From Cryptococcus deneoformans JEC21 (taxonomy: Eukaryota; Basidiomycota; Tremellomycetes; Tremellales; Cryptococcaceae), in the NCBI RefSeq assembly GCF_000091045.1, contig NC_006691.1:520121-575120 (forward strand): DNA of 55,000 nt, in the 5' to 3' direction. Position numbers and translations under genes: made by a program. Below the pieces are notes generated by a model. It made no database searches and was not told where the DNA came from. It saw only the letters and a program-made list of their open reading frames with translations. Positions 1-11,800 of this stretch are shown in pieces; position 1 is the stretch's first letter, and each line of letters opens with the position of its first letter.

Positions 1-522
1 ACGGATCGCTACGCGTCGTGAAGGAAAGCAGCATCGGAACGACAACAGCACAACGCGACCAAAGCTGAACGGTGTTGCACAGATCAGGGAGAGCATTTCT
101 AGCGCGCCTTGGTAGATTGTTACCGTGATTTTACTTCCCGGGTCCCTGGGCGTTCCAGCCGTCAGCCAAAGGATAAAACGCGTGCCCCTGCTCTTGTCAT
201 CGTTAACTTTTATCCTCTCCAGACTACACTTTGTATCCCATCTTTTCCTCCTCCCATTCGAGCAGCTCTTCAATCCTTTCCTCCATCCCGGTGAGTGCGA
301 CGTTCGCTGCTGCCATTCCCACACGAGGAGACGCGTCTCCCCGCGTTACCCGACGTCCCTTTTCGTGTTCTTGGCATTTTGTCACATTGCCGCACTTGCA
401 GCACCGCTTACTTGTCAGCAAGAAAAATCCAACTTTAAACAGCTCTTCAGCATCTTCAACTCTATCGCTCTTTATCTCTCGTCAACTTCCCTTCCTCCTC
501 AATCCAGAAGCGGAATTTCGCC
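1..522 (+). promoter_or_regulatory. upstream region of chitin deacetylase gene
   Basis: No supportable coding region lies here. The stretch just before the ATG at 523 is pyrimidine-rich (about 430-510), as is usual for a basidiomycete 5' leader. Open frames on both strands are short and lack conserved-looking sequence. It most likely holds the promoter and 5' UTR of the chitin deacetylase gene. Confidence 0.5.
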
Positions 523-2302
523 ATGTCTACGTTCGCCACCTTTTCTGCTCTTCTCGTCTCCCTCGCTGGTGTCATGGCCCAGACTACAGGCACATCGGTC
601 GACAGTAGCATCTTGACCAAGACTGCTGACTCTACCGGTCCCTCTGGTTTCTCCATTCCGTGAGTACTCTCAACTTTTTCGTTAACCGCCAGTCTTGCCA
701 CAGCGCACAGCGAACAATGAGCCAAGCGCACGCGCGAACCGTGCCCGCCACCCTCCCGCTCATTGATTCGTTATTCAAAAATATCTTTTCAGACACCAAA
801 TTGCTGACAATGCGTTTCTAGTGCTCTGAGTGAGCTCACATCTGGTGCTCCCACTGACTCTACCGTGGCCCTCTACTCTACCTTCACGGCCGGTGCCACA
901 CCTACCATTTCTGGTGCCCCTGTCCTCCCTACCAGTGCCCTCACCATCGCCGATTATCCAGCTTTAGATGTCATTCCTCCTACCAACTCCTCTTTGGTTC
1001 AGGACTGGATGGCCAAGGTGAATTGCGTTTGAGTCCGAAAAGGCACCAGAAGAGCTAACAGTCGGATTAGATCGACTTGTCCAAGGTGCCCAGTTATAAT
1101 GTGACAACGGGCGATTGTTCTACTGATGCGGGTGCTATCAGCGACGGTCGATGCTGGTGGACTTGTGGTGGTTGCACTCGGGAAACCGACATTGTCGAGT
1201 GCCCTGACAAGAATGTTTGGGGTCTCTCTTACGATGACGGGCCTTCTCCCTTCACCCCTCTCCTAATTGACTACCTTGAGGAGAAGAACATCAAGACCAC
1301 CTTCTTCGTTGTCGGCTCTCGTGTCCTTTCTCGACCCGAGATGCTCCAAACTGAATACATGTCCGGCCACGAGATCTCTATCCACACCTGGTCTCACCCC
1401 GCACTTACCACTCTTTCCAACGAGGAGATTGTTGCCGAGCTTGGTTGGACAATGAAGGTCATCAAGGACACCCTTGGCGTCACCCCAAACACTTTCCGAC
1501 CCCCTTACGGTGACATTGATGACCGTGTTCGAGCTATTGCTGCTCAGATGGGCTTGACCCCTGTTATCTGGACTTCTTACACTGATGGCTCAACCACTGT
1601 TAACTTTGACACTGTAGGTTCATCTTGACTTTCGCGATGATCTTACTAACGAAATGACAGAACGACTGGCACATCAGCGGTGGTACCGCCACCGGCGCTT
1701 CTTCTTATGAGACCTTTGAGAAGATTCTCACCGAATACGCCCCTCAATTGGACACTGGTTTCATCACTCTTGAACACGACAGTAAGTCTGGTCTATCCAT
1801 CATGCAGTGATAATCCTGATGTATACCTTTACAGTCTACCAACAGAGTGTCGACCTTGCTGTTGGTTACATTTTGCCTCAAGTTATCGCCAACGGTACAT
1901 ACCAACTCAAATCCATCATCAACTGTTTGGGCAAGGACAGTAAGTCGCCTCCCCTTATCAGAAGAATGTCGTGGACTGAGATGATATACAGCTTCCGAAG
2001 CCTACATTGAGACTTCATCCAACCAGACTACTACTCAGATTACTGCTGCGACCGGCACTCAGTCTACCTACTTCCAGCCCATTGTTGGCACTGCTACCGG
2101 TGCTGAAGTCTCCGCTCCTTCTGAGGCCACTGGCAGCACTGCCGCTGGCTCTGCTGCTACCACCAGTAGTGGTTCTGCCGCCAGCGCTTCCGCTAGCGCC
2201 ACCTCTGACTCTTCTTCCAGCGGGTCTGGTCGATCAGCCACCATGGGCGGTTCTCTCATTGCTCTCGCCGCCGTTGCGGTCGGTATGGTATATGTCGCCT
2301 AA
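523..2302 (+). CDS. CDA1: GPI-anchored chitin deacetylase (Cda1-like)
   Basis: This enzyme removes acetyl groups from chitin to make chitosan at the cell wall. Six exons join in frame: 523-659, 822-1017, 1071-1613, 1661-1781, 1835-1939 and 1992-2302, giving 470 residues. Residues 1-20 form a signal peptide ending in Ala-Gln. The NodB/CE4 domain follows, with the metal-binding motif SYDDGP (about 164-169), HTWSHP (216-221) and RPPYGD (254-259). A Ser/Thr/Ala-rich stretch and a hydrophobic tail ending in Val-Ala fit GPI attachment. Cryptococcus Cda1 is recalled as nearly the same in length and sequence, with scattered differences, so this is probably an orthologue rather than the Cda2 or Cda3 paralogue. 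The first intron is the longest (162 nt); the others are about 47-54 nt. In the family, Cda1 is a wall enzyme linked to virulence. Confidence 0.95.
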
Positions 2303-2869
2303 ATATTTTCAAGGCTTTCAATCTAACGATCGATGGGGTGGGCGGGGGGGTTGGGGGGGGGAGTGTGTCTTATGGAACTATACTTGGGCTATACTTTGCC
2401 TTAATCCATAAAGTATCAACAGCTGAACCATCTTTCATTGTGAATCATTTGTCTTTTTGACTTTCCAGAGTTTGATCCGTCATGAATATCATGGACTTTT
2501 TCAAATCTTAAATATTCGTGGTACTTTTCATTCGATCAATCAGAGCGTGCTGTCATGCATACCTCGCGAAGAAGCTTTCAATGGGTGGATTCACAGATCC
2601 GCTTGTCTCACTGCTAGTTTAGAAGATTCATGACCTACGCCGATGCCAAATTCACATTGATTTTCAGAATTCTGCCGTGTTCTCCATCCTAATTCTACAA
2701 CCTACAGCAGTTGGTCTCAGTCCAGTGCAGACTTTTAGTTGGCTTTAGCGTCTATTCTTCGCCTGTCAGCAGCTTAATATGTACTCTCTGTTTCTCCGTA
2801 TTTGATGACCAGAGCATATAACCGACACCAACATTATTACAATTAAAGCGTGATACATACAATCCGTTT
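2303..2869. other. convergent intergenic region, CDA1 / SRP9
   Basis: This stretch lies between the stop codons of the chitin deacetylase (+) and SRP9 (-). Apart from the G-tract cluster at 2335-2361 I see no gene. It should hold both 3' UTRs and termination signals. Confidence 0.6.
2335..2361 (+). other. G-quadruplex motif in 3' flank of CDA1
   Basis: Four G-tracts of 4, 3, 7 and 9 bases (2335-2338, 2340-2342, 2344-2350, 2353-2361) are separated by loops of only 1, 1 and 2 bases. They begin 33 nt after the chitin deacetylase stop, so they probably lie in its 3' UTR on the sense strand. Such short loops predict a very stable quadruplex in DNA or RNA. The fold is inferred; the tracts are directly visible. 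Confidence 0.75.
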
Positions 2870-3494
2870 TTATCTTTTCCCCTTCTTCTTCTTCTTTCCG
2901 CTCGTATTTGACTTCCCTTGAGCTCCTTGCTTCATTCCTTCCTGACCCCCTGGAGCTACTGCCAAAGGTGGAGCCTCCACGCTCGCCCCAGCAAGAACAG
3001 GCGTTCCTTCTCGCTCTGGTGTTTCACTGGCTGAAATTGTTGTTGAGATGATCGTCTTAGGTCGGGCTTTGGTGTTGGACATGGAAGATAAGAGGCGGAG
3101 GTTAAGGGAGTCGAACCGGTTAAGAATGATGGAAGAGAATGTTTTGTACTTGATGCACTGTGGACAGCAAGGCAAAATTAGATCGTCCGGCGGACATTAA
3201 CTGGAAGACAAGTACAAACCTTTAAATCATCGGTGATCTTGAGCACAAGGTGCCCCGTCTTTGGCTGAAACTTGACGCAATATCGAACCTTTGATGGTTG
3301 TCAGCCCTGCGCCTTCAAAAGTCTTGATATATCTCTATTGTCATATACGCACCTTATTAGGCGATCGCGCGTAGAGATCTGTTGCGGCCTACATGGCGAT
3401 GCGTCAGCACATATTGAACGAGAGCGTGCCCATATAGGTGACACTGATGACGACTTACGGCCTCGAAGTCTGTCCAGTTTTTTATGTACACCAT
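2870..3494 (-). CDS. SRP9: signal recognition particle subunit SRP9 (SRP9/21 family)
   Basis: SRP9 pairs with SRP14 on the Alu domain of SRP RNA and slows elongation while nascent chains are delivered to the ER. Four minus-strand exons (3459-3494, 3353-3388, 3220-3288, 2870-3157) give 142 residues. The N-terminal half follows the SRP9 fold: a start with NWTDFE, then LYARSPNK, then RYCVKF, then LKITDDLKCIKYKT. The C-terminal extension is disordered and ends in a lysine block (GKKKKKGKR), as in fungal SRP21-type proteins, which are longer than the human protein of about 86 residues. The ATG at 3494 gives the conserved N-terminus. It is divergent from RAT1 with 275 bp between start codons. Confidence 0.85.
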
Positions 3495-3769
3495 CGGGTA
3501 TGGGGTCGTCTGTCTTATAGGAATGCAGCACGATAACAATCCGAGTTGCCTGAAGTGATTGTTGCAGGCGTTGTTCGAGCGGAAGACAACAGAAAGTGGA
3601 CGCTCGTATAATGATACCCTGGAATCCATTTCACTTACGTAAACCGGTTATTTGCCGCTTTCTGCAGCTTTGGTTTTGGCTGGCGCAGGAAGAACGGCCA
3701 GCCTTGACTTGTCACTTCTTCCTTTTCTTCTTCCTTCCAACCCCCAAAGTTCGACTGAATACTTTAAGA

Positions 3770-4124
3770 ATGGTAATTATACGGATATCCTCCTTAAACC
3801 CACGCTAACTCGTCCGCAGGGTGTTCCAGCTCTTTTCCGATGGCTTTCTAAGAAGTACCCCAAGATCGTCGAGCGGGTGAAAGAGGACACTCCCAAGAAG
3901 ATCAGAGGTCCAGATGGCGAAATTGTCGAGGAGCCTATAAGATATGAAAATCCCAATCCTAACGGGTTCGAGGTGGATAATCTTTATCGTAAGTTGATCG
4001 TCGTTAGCATGCCGGACGGACCACTCATGAAGATTGATCAGTGGATATGAACGGTATCGTGCATCCCTGTACGCACCCTGAAGGCCGACCCGCACCAGAG
4101 ACAGAAGAAGAAATGATGGTGGAA

Positions 4125-4196
<72 letters not shown>

Positions 4197-4300
4197 CCTG
4201 GTTCTTTTGTAGCTCGATATCTGATGCTGATAACCGGTTAGATGGTGTTGCTCCTCGAGCGAAGATGAATCAACAGCGTTCTCGTCGTTTCAGAGCCGCT

Positions 4301-4331
<31 letters not shown>

Positions 4332-4399
4332 GAGAGGCTATCAAATTGTTTGAAGCCATGGGCCACGCCGTTTCAGAAGAGACTGCCAACCACAAGAGT

Positions 4400-4431
<32 letters not shown>

Positions 4432-4846
4432 GTTCATGGACCTTCTCTCAATATCACTAAAGTACTGGGTGTCCCACAAGCTCACAACCGATCCTGGCTG
4501 GAAAGATCTCAAAATCATCCTCTCTGACTCATCCGTCCCTGGTGAGGGTGAGCACAAGATTATGGACTGGATTCGTCGTCAGCGAAGCTACCCCACTTGG
4601 GATGCCAACACGTCACATGTCATCTACGGTTTGGACGCTGATTTGATTATGCTTTCGCTTGCTACCCACGAACCTCATTTCCGTGTTCTTCGAGAAGACG
4701 TCTTCGCCCAAAGTTCTAAGGGACCCCATGCTTGCAAAAACTGTGGCAAGGTCGGCCATATTGCTGCCAATTGTAAGAGCGATAAAAAGTTCAAAGACCC
4801 CAATGTTGCTGAAGTTGCCAAGACGGAGGACCCCAAGCCTTTCATC

Positions 4847-4882
<36 letters not shown>

Positions 4883-5047
4883 GTCGAGCTTGTTGTACCA
4901 GGCATGCCCTTCCCGTTTGACCTCGAATTGGCGATTGATGATTGGATTTTCATGATTTTTTTCGTTGGTAACGATTTCTTGCCTCATCTGCCGAGCTTGG
5001 AAATCCGTGAAGGTGCCATTGATGTGCTCCTCAAGATCTGGAGGGCG

Positions 5048-5088
<41 letters not shown>

Positions 5089-5416
5089 AGTCAATCTTGA
5101 CCGAGCTCAAGTTATCTTGGAAGGGTTGGCCAAGTCCGAGGATGAAATCTTCCAGAAGAGGAAGGATGATGAAGAGCGTCAGGAGCATTCCCAGAAGCGT
5201 AGGAGGATTGAAGAGCATAAGAGACAAGATGAGGATAAGGCGCGTGAAGAGGATCGTAACACCTTGACTCTAAACGGCACAGAGTACGTTGCTGTTGATA
5301 ACCCCGCTGCGACCGCCCGTGGCGGTCCTCTTCACCCATCGTTGCCGTCTCGACCGGCATTCGACCTCGTTCCCAAGGAGGATGCAGTTAAACAACCAGA
5401 GGATCAGGACCAAAAG

Positions 5417-5448
<32 letters not shown>

Positions 5449-5563
5449 TATAGTCAAGAATCGCAAGGCGATCAGGATGGCAAACATGAGTGCGGCTCAG
5501 GCACTCAAGGCTGAGTTGGAGGGTGGTAATGACGTGAATGTCGACGACAAAAAGGCGATTGCC

Positions 5564-5595
<32 letters not shown>

Positions 5596-5596
5596 T

Positions 5597-5628
<32 letters not shown>

Positions 5629-5917
5629 GCAGCTGACGAAGGAGGAAGCGAGGGGAACTTTGGAAGAGCAAGGCGAGAAAGAGGGTGTTGATGAAGAGGT
5701 GGTTCCTCCCGCTATCCAGACGGACGAGGATGAGGGTGAGGCGCCCGTCGGTGATGCCACCGTGGCTGAAAATGACGAATCTACTACCCCTGAGGACGAC
5801 GAAGACCCCACACACGTTCCCCGCAAGAGAAAGAGGGGCGATTCCGATGGTGATGAGGATAGCAATGAGGAGGATGACGATGACGACGACGACGATGCTC
5901 CCCCTAATCCCGAAGCC

Positions 5918-5964
<47 letters not shown>

Positions 5965-6101
5965 GGTCGACTATGAAGATGATGTTAAGCTATGGGAGCC
6001 CGGATATAGAGAAAGATATTATGAGAAGAAGTTCGGTGTAAAATTGTCAGAGAGAGAATTCATTGACAAGTAAGTCCAGTGCCATCATGCTCAATGTGGC
6101 A

Positions 6102-6133
<32 letters not shown>

Positions 6134-6134
6134 T

Positions 6135-6166
<32 letters not shown>

Positions 6167-6636
6167 CTACCAGGGCGTTCCTGCTTGGGATTGGTTCTAT
6201 CCTTATCACTATGCTCCCTTTGCTCAAGACTTCCGCGACGTTGGGTCTATGGACATCAAGTTCGAAACCAGCATACCTTTCAAGCCGTTTGCACAGCTTT
6301 TAGGTGTTTTCCCGGCCGCTAGGTATGTTATCATTGTCTGATCATCAAGCGGGTGCTAATCTCATCGCAGTCGAATTCATCTGCCTGAACCTTTACAGAC
6401 TCTCATGATTGACGAAGACTCCCCCATCCTCGACTTTTACCCTCCCGACTTTGAGATCGATATGAACGGCAAAAAAATGGCTTGGCAAGGTGTCGCTCTC
6501 TTGCCCTTTATCGATCAGAACCGCCTTTTGACCGCTTTGAAGAGTAAGGAAGAGCTCCTGTCTGATGACGAGAAGAGAAGGAACAGTTGGGGAGACAATG
6601 TTATGTTTATCGCCAACGAGAACCCGTTGTATGATT

Positions 6637-6670
<34 letters not shown>

Positions 6671-6769
6671 AGACGTAAGCAAGGTAAGTGGCCGGTTTTG
6701 TCTTTAAAGTTTGTCAGCTGATCATTCTTTCAGCCTATACCGATTGACACCAAAGCTTCGTACGGCATA

Positions 6770-6801
<32 letters not shown>

Positions 6802-7072
6802 CCCTGCGTCCACATTCGACACGCCTATTCCCAGTATCTCCGAATGCCCTGATCTTAACCCCAACGACTCTATCTCCGTCCGATATTACTTCCCACGCCA
6901 AGCGCATCCTCATCGATCGATTCTTCTGAGAGGATATAAACCTGAGCCTGCAAGGCTGACGGAAAGCGATAAGGATTGGGTCCGACGTGGTGGTCAAGGT
7001 GGAAGAAGAGGTCACAGGCACAACGGCGGTGGAAACGGAAATGTGACAGGTGGACCGGGTATGGCAAGAGGC

Positions 7073-7112
<40 letters not shown>

Positions 7113-7144
7113 CGCCTCCGCCTCGGTCGAACTATGGGGGTAGT

Positions 7145-7179
<35 letters not shown>

Positions 7180-7255
7180 ATCAAGGCCGCCTGTATCGTC
7201 TTACGGAGGTGGAGCCGGTGGATATGGCTACAGTAACCCCTATGCTGCAGCACCA

Positions 7256-7308
<53 letters not shown>

Positions 7309-7364
7309 CCTTTATATTTATAGTGAAGAACAAGGAGCTAACATCGTCACAGCTGCAGGAGGCT

Positions 7365-7395
<31 letters not shown>

Positions 7396-7516
7396 CCCAC
7401 CCAACCCATATTCTGCCCCACCACCAGCTTATGGTAGACCACCTGGCGGAGGATATGGTTATGGTGCTCCTCCGCCAAGGGGCGGCGGTTATAATCCTTA
7501 TCCCTCCAGGAGGTAG
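3770..7516 (+). CDS. RAT1: nuclear 5'-3' exoribonuclease Rat1/Xrn2
   Basis: This exonuclease degrades uncapped nuclear RNA, trims rRNA and snoRNA, and drives torpedo termination of RNA polymerase II. Eight exons: 3770-3772 (the ATG alone), 3820-3988, 4042-4191, 4242-6069, 6119-6322, 6371-6683, 6734-7295 and 7353-7516, for 1130 residues. The start [14 protein letters not shown], the catalytic-block motifs [21 protein letters not shown] and GLDADLIML, and the second block at [14 protein letters not shown] are classic XRN. A CCHC zinc knuckle ([14 protein letters not shown], in the exon at about 4735-4775) points to Rat1/Xrn2 rather than Xrn1. A long charged Lys/Glu/Asp segment (about nt 5150-5950) follows, then the conserved block around [11 protein letters not shown], and a Gly/Tyr/Pro-rich tail. 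Total length is typical. Confidence 0.95.
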
Positions 7517-8094
7517 ACGCATAGGGGAGGAGTAAAAGATGGATAAATGGTGACGGAGGGCCGTTAAGAGGAAGTTAACATAATAGTAGAACATCCTTCA
7601 CATCTGTCAAGTAGGAGTTTTGTTGTTTCTTTCTTTTTCTTCTTCATATCCTTTGTATATGCTTATTTCCGAGTTGCAACCTTCAGCCTTTGCCTACTAC
7701 GTTCTCTTGCAACTGCGCGTGTTAAAGAGTCATAATAGCCATTCTACGCTCGATCATCAGGTATCATATACTCTCTTTCGAGCACAATACCTAAGCTTCC
7801 TCCGACAGAGCCATTTTTACTCCCCTGCGAACGCCCTGTACCACCTAAAAGACGATCAAGCCACTCAAATACGCTGCATACTCTCCAGTCTCTTCGACAG
7901 ATGACAATTCCCGACGAGCTCTGTACCTAATAAGCCTCTTTGTTGTTCCCACCCTCGGAATTGGATGAAGTCCTCCTCGTTCCCACCCTAGGCGTCGTCG
8001 GCCTCCTATCCATCAGATAGTTTAATGACACTGCCCACTCTAGCTGTTACTGAAGGTTTTACAATGATACAAAGCTGGTCGATTTCCAATCTGA
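7517..8094. other. intergenic, RAT1 3' flank
   Basis: I see no supportable gene. The region is AT-rich with pyrimidine runs near 7618-7645, consistent with the RAT1 3' UTR and the promoter of the small gene at 8095. A minus-strand open segment at about 7927-8042 reads smoothly but could not be joined to a credible upstream exon. Confidence 0.5.
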
Positions 8095-8480
8095 ATGTCA
8101 CATACAAGTCTATTAACCACTCCCGGCTACCGACGTTCTATTTCTTCCTTGCCCTTCATTCCTAATACGCCTTCTCGTCCTTCATCGTCGTCAGCAGCCC
8201 ATACATTGGCAACCTCTGATACTCTTTTCTTTTGGCGTATTAGACTCGAGCACTATGCCAAAAACAGAGGATGTAAAGCTCGGTCAATTGGACGATCGAG
8301 CGATGTAGTACCAGTACTCGAGTAATGTACCATCATCAGTTATCAGCCGGGCCAAGGAATGCAGCACGTGGCAGGAGAGTCAAGCAGGCAATACTGAGTA
8401 ACGTCTTTACTACATTTGCAGTGCTAGGTTTCGTTTACTTCATTCATCGGGTCACTTATAGTGTGTGCGAGGTTAGCTGA
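8095..8480 (+). CDS. small single-pass membrane protein, function unknown
   Basis: Two exons, 8095-8272 and 8347-8480, join in frame to give 103 residues. The intron starts GTAAAG and ends TTATCAG. The first half is Ser/Pro-rich (TTPGYRRSISSLPFIPNTPS). A basic stretch (ARGRRVKQ) then precedes one hydrophobic helix (FTTFAVLGFVYFIH) near the C-terminus. Codon choice in exon 1 resembles neighbouring genes. Basic residues before a C-terminal single helix recall small mitochondrial inner-membrane assembly factors or tail-anchored proteins, but I cannot name a family. It lies between RAT1 (+) and the 3' end of the RasGAP gene (-), a place easily left unannotated. The membrane helix and splice join are seen; expression is inferred. 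Confidence 0.6.
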
Positions 8481-8885
8481 AAAATAGTTGTACTGTGCGT
8501 TACGTCAATATCAGTGCTTCCCAGTAGTAGGCTAGTGCAACCTTTAAATTATTGGGGACCACTTCTTTGCCATATCCAATCGTTTTTTATCCATTCCTCG
8601 TACTACCGTTGCATTCTGGGTCTGGTATCGCTCGTGTACATTCATTGCTCCAAGTTAGGGTAATTAGATAGCCTTGTTACTCATGCCTCGCCAACACACG
8701 CCCAAAATCAATTCGTAAAAAAGATGAGATGCAAGGGAACAGTCAGTCTATAAGATTACATATCGTCTGTCATGGATCTTCGTTAAACAGAGAATAGTAT
8801 GAAACGATGAATGGGTATCGTAAAATATGATATAACTGGGAAAATGCAGGGTATTATTATCGTATACAAGTATTCGTGAGGGTAA
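8481..8885. other. convergent intergenic region before RasGAP stop
   Basis: AT-rich sequence between the small membrane-protein gene (+) and the RasGAP gene (-). I see no coding signal or RNA gene. It presumably carries both 3' UTRs. Confidence 0.5.
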
Positions 8886-11800
8886 TTAGATAGTAAAGTT
8901 TTCGATCAGTGAGGCAACCCATTTCGCCATCATATTAAGCCTGCATCAAAAATTAGCCGGCTGCATTAGTTCACGAACATTGTATCACATACCTATCCAC
9001 CTTGACTTGGGGAAAAGCTAACTCCGCAAGCCCCTTCATTCCAAGGTCATCTAACACTTGTTCTCTCGCCGCACCCGCACTAGGGCTTGAGCTGATACTT
9101 GACGCGTAAACCTTTCCATGTCCTGGGTGGGGCAGAGACGTGCTACTATCCGCACTTGGGATGGCTGAAGAATTGGTAAACGTATAGTTGGGGTCGGAGA
9201 GAGCCCGTTCAAGGATTGTGGTGGATGAACTAATGATAGAAGTGTTGTTGGTGGATGTTAGAGTAGAAACAATGCGGGGAATCAGTGAGTCATAGCTATG
9301 CCAGCTGTTAGCGCAGGGTAAAACGTCTGGTTATTCAACTCACGCCATGGCAAGCACCTCTGGAATTTCAGCACTAGCATCTGCCAATAACTTGTACAGA
9401 ATCGCCTTTTCAGCGTCTGAACCCCCTGATCCGTTGAGTAAAGAGACCACCATACTGACAAGCAGCAAAGCGGTCGAATTATCCCTGTAGTACAATCAGC
9501 CATGTTTTTTTGATGTTGTCTTGAAAGATAGAACTTGACTCACGGAATCGATAACAGACTAAACACTGAGACACGTTCCACATCCATATGACTGACATCT
9601 ACATATAGCCTCGCCGCTTTGAATACATCCTTCAATTCGTCTCCTGAATTGGCCGAAATGGAAAGTAGCGCAACAAAATAAGCTACACCGCCGGCAACGA
9701 CAAGCGTCCCATTACCAGCGCTCGATCCCGCTGTGTTTGCAGCAAGTTGTAAGAGTTCAAGAAGAATCTCGGTGGTCAACTTCTTTGTAGAAGGATGCCG
9801 AACGCCCTTGTATATGATGGCGATCAGCGCAAACGTGATATCCGTATCAAAAGATACGCCGGAGACTTGATCCAATTTTTTGACTTGATCAGCAACGGTT
9901 CTCCTGGCATCCAATAGGTACTCCATCAGCTCAGTGGATTGTATTCCATCGCTGGCCATGTTGATTGAACGAAGAGCAGTGATCATCAACTCTAGAGCAG
10001 GGGCAAAAAGTGGGATGTAGCCAAGTTGGAGGACACCGACCGCCAGCCAGAAAAGACTGGCGACGTATCGGCTATCCGGGAACAAACCAGGAACGATGCG
10101 GCTGAGGCATCGCAGCATACTGACAATGAGGATAGAATCGCTTTCAATGAAGTGGGATAAGGCAGTGCTCATTGCTACAAGGATTTGATAGATGAGATCA
10201 TCATCCACTTCCTCAGATGCGAGATAGCCGAGAACGATAAAGGCTTGGGGCTGCGTGGCGGGATTGTGCTGGAAACACGTCGCCGCAACCAGACCCATCC
10301 ATCTGGCTCGCCAGGCATTGGCGCAATCTGATGCTGATCAGCCTGGTACTCTGTTGATATTGTCGCAATAGGTACTCACCAACAGAAACAGCACCTGCAA
10401 CAAGGACCTCACCGAGGAACTTGGATACCTCCTCCACACGATCCAACAAGTGTATATCAGTTTCATCCTTCCTAGGCAAACCTGAAAGTTCAAGATGCCC
10501 TTGGCCTTGTATCACACCAAAGGACGTCATCATCTCAGGTTCCTGTAGTCTTCTTAACAGTACCGCTAGCGCGTCTGCATCCATTTCACCTGCAGTGGCA
10601 TTGGAAGCTAAGGAGTGAATAATGCTGACCAAAAGACCATACACTGTTTGACGCATGATGACCGGGCCTGCTCCTAACAGGAGGGTGACAACATGGAATA
10701 ATTCGGGAAGGAATAGTTGAGTATCGAGGGCAGTAGTAGGGTTGAAGCCTAGAGCCAAAGTAATACGAGCCAGCGCACAAACCTCGTTCCAAGTGGCGTT
10801 TTCGGTAAGATGATTCGATGGTCGAAGGTATGTTTGCGCCAGTGATTTGCGGAGACGTGCGATGACCTTGCCACGGACGTTAGTGGACGATATAGACACA
10901 AGGATATCGGCAATGCACTCTGTCTTGTCACTCCCTAATCCGGCATCAATGGCACCGTGAATAAGCTCAAACAGCACAATATCAACCAAGCTCTCGTGAG
11001 CCCTTGCGAATGGTGCCCAAAGATGCTCCTGAATAGTTAAGTGTAATCGCTGAATCGCCTGTTAGCGTAACATCTACTAAACAAAAATTGGCTACTTACT
11101 CGCCGTTCTGCTACAGTGATTGACACCAGGGATCTTACAATTCCCCTGACTTGTTTTACAGACTCCTCAGCATCGTCCCTAGTCGGGCGGCTAAACTGAT
11201 CGAGATTGGCTAACCAAGGGCCGACATATTGAAGCGAGGCTGTCTTAAGGGGTGTATCAGCTTTGGAAAACCCGATAACCCATTCTTTGAGGAACTCTAG
11301 AGTCAGATGGGAGGCAGAGCTGGCTAAGGCACGGGACAAATCGTGGACCCAAGAGAGGGAATTGTTGGGGATGGTCAAACCAGCTGAATGGTCGACGTGT
11401 GAGTGAGCTGAACATCCCAATGCCTACCAAAATTTCTTACCAGACACTTTGAGCACCCGCGAAGCAAGACTGTATTTGAAGAATTGAGAAAGCTCGTTCA
11501 CCAAAACATATGCCCCCATTCGAAGAGTTTCGTTGCTGGAGGTCAAATTCAGGAGGGCCACGTTTAGAAGAGTGGCGGGAACATCCGTAGGTCTCAGAAT
11601 GCGAGAATTAAGAGGCGTGTCTTCTTTGAGCCGGGACCGAGCAGATCGAATTATATGAACCATCTCATTACGCTCTGGTGCAGAAATGAGCTACAGAGAG
11701 AACAAAATGCTGACACAACACTCACTTCGTGAAAGAAGGGTTAGTGTTTCCTTCTGCGAGTGCTTGATTATTAATTGATCTGAGGGAATGCCTCCACCAG

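Noticed and set aside
5497..5952. Minus-strand Ser-rich ORF
   Set aside because: It is the antisense shadow of the acidic, Lys/Glu-rich part of RAT1.
7927..8255. Minus-strand open segments between RAT1 and IRA1 that read like protein
   Set aside because: They could not be spliced in a consistent phase without meeting a stop, and they mirror a better-supported plus-strand gene.
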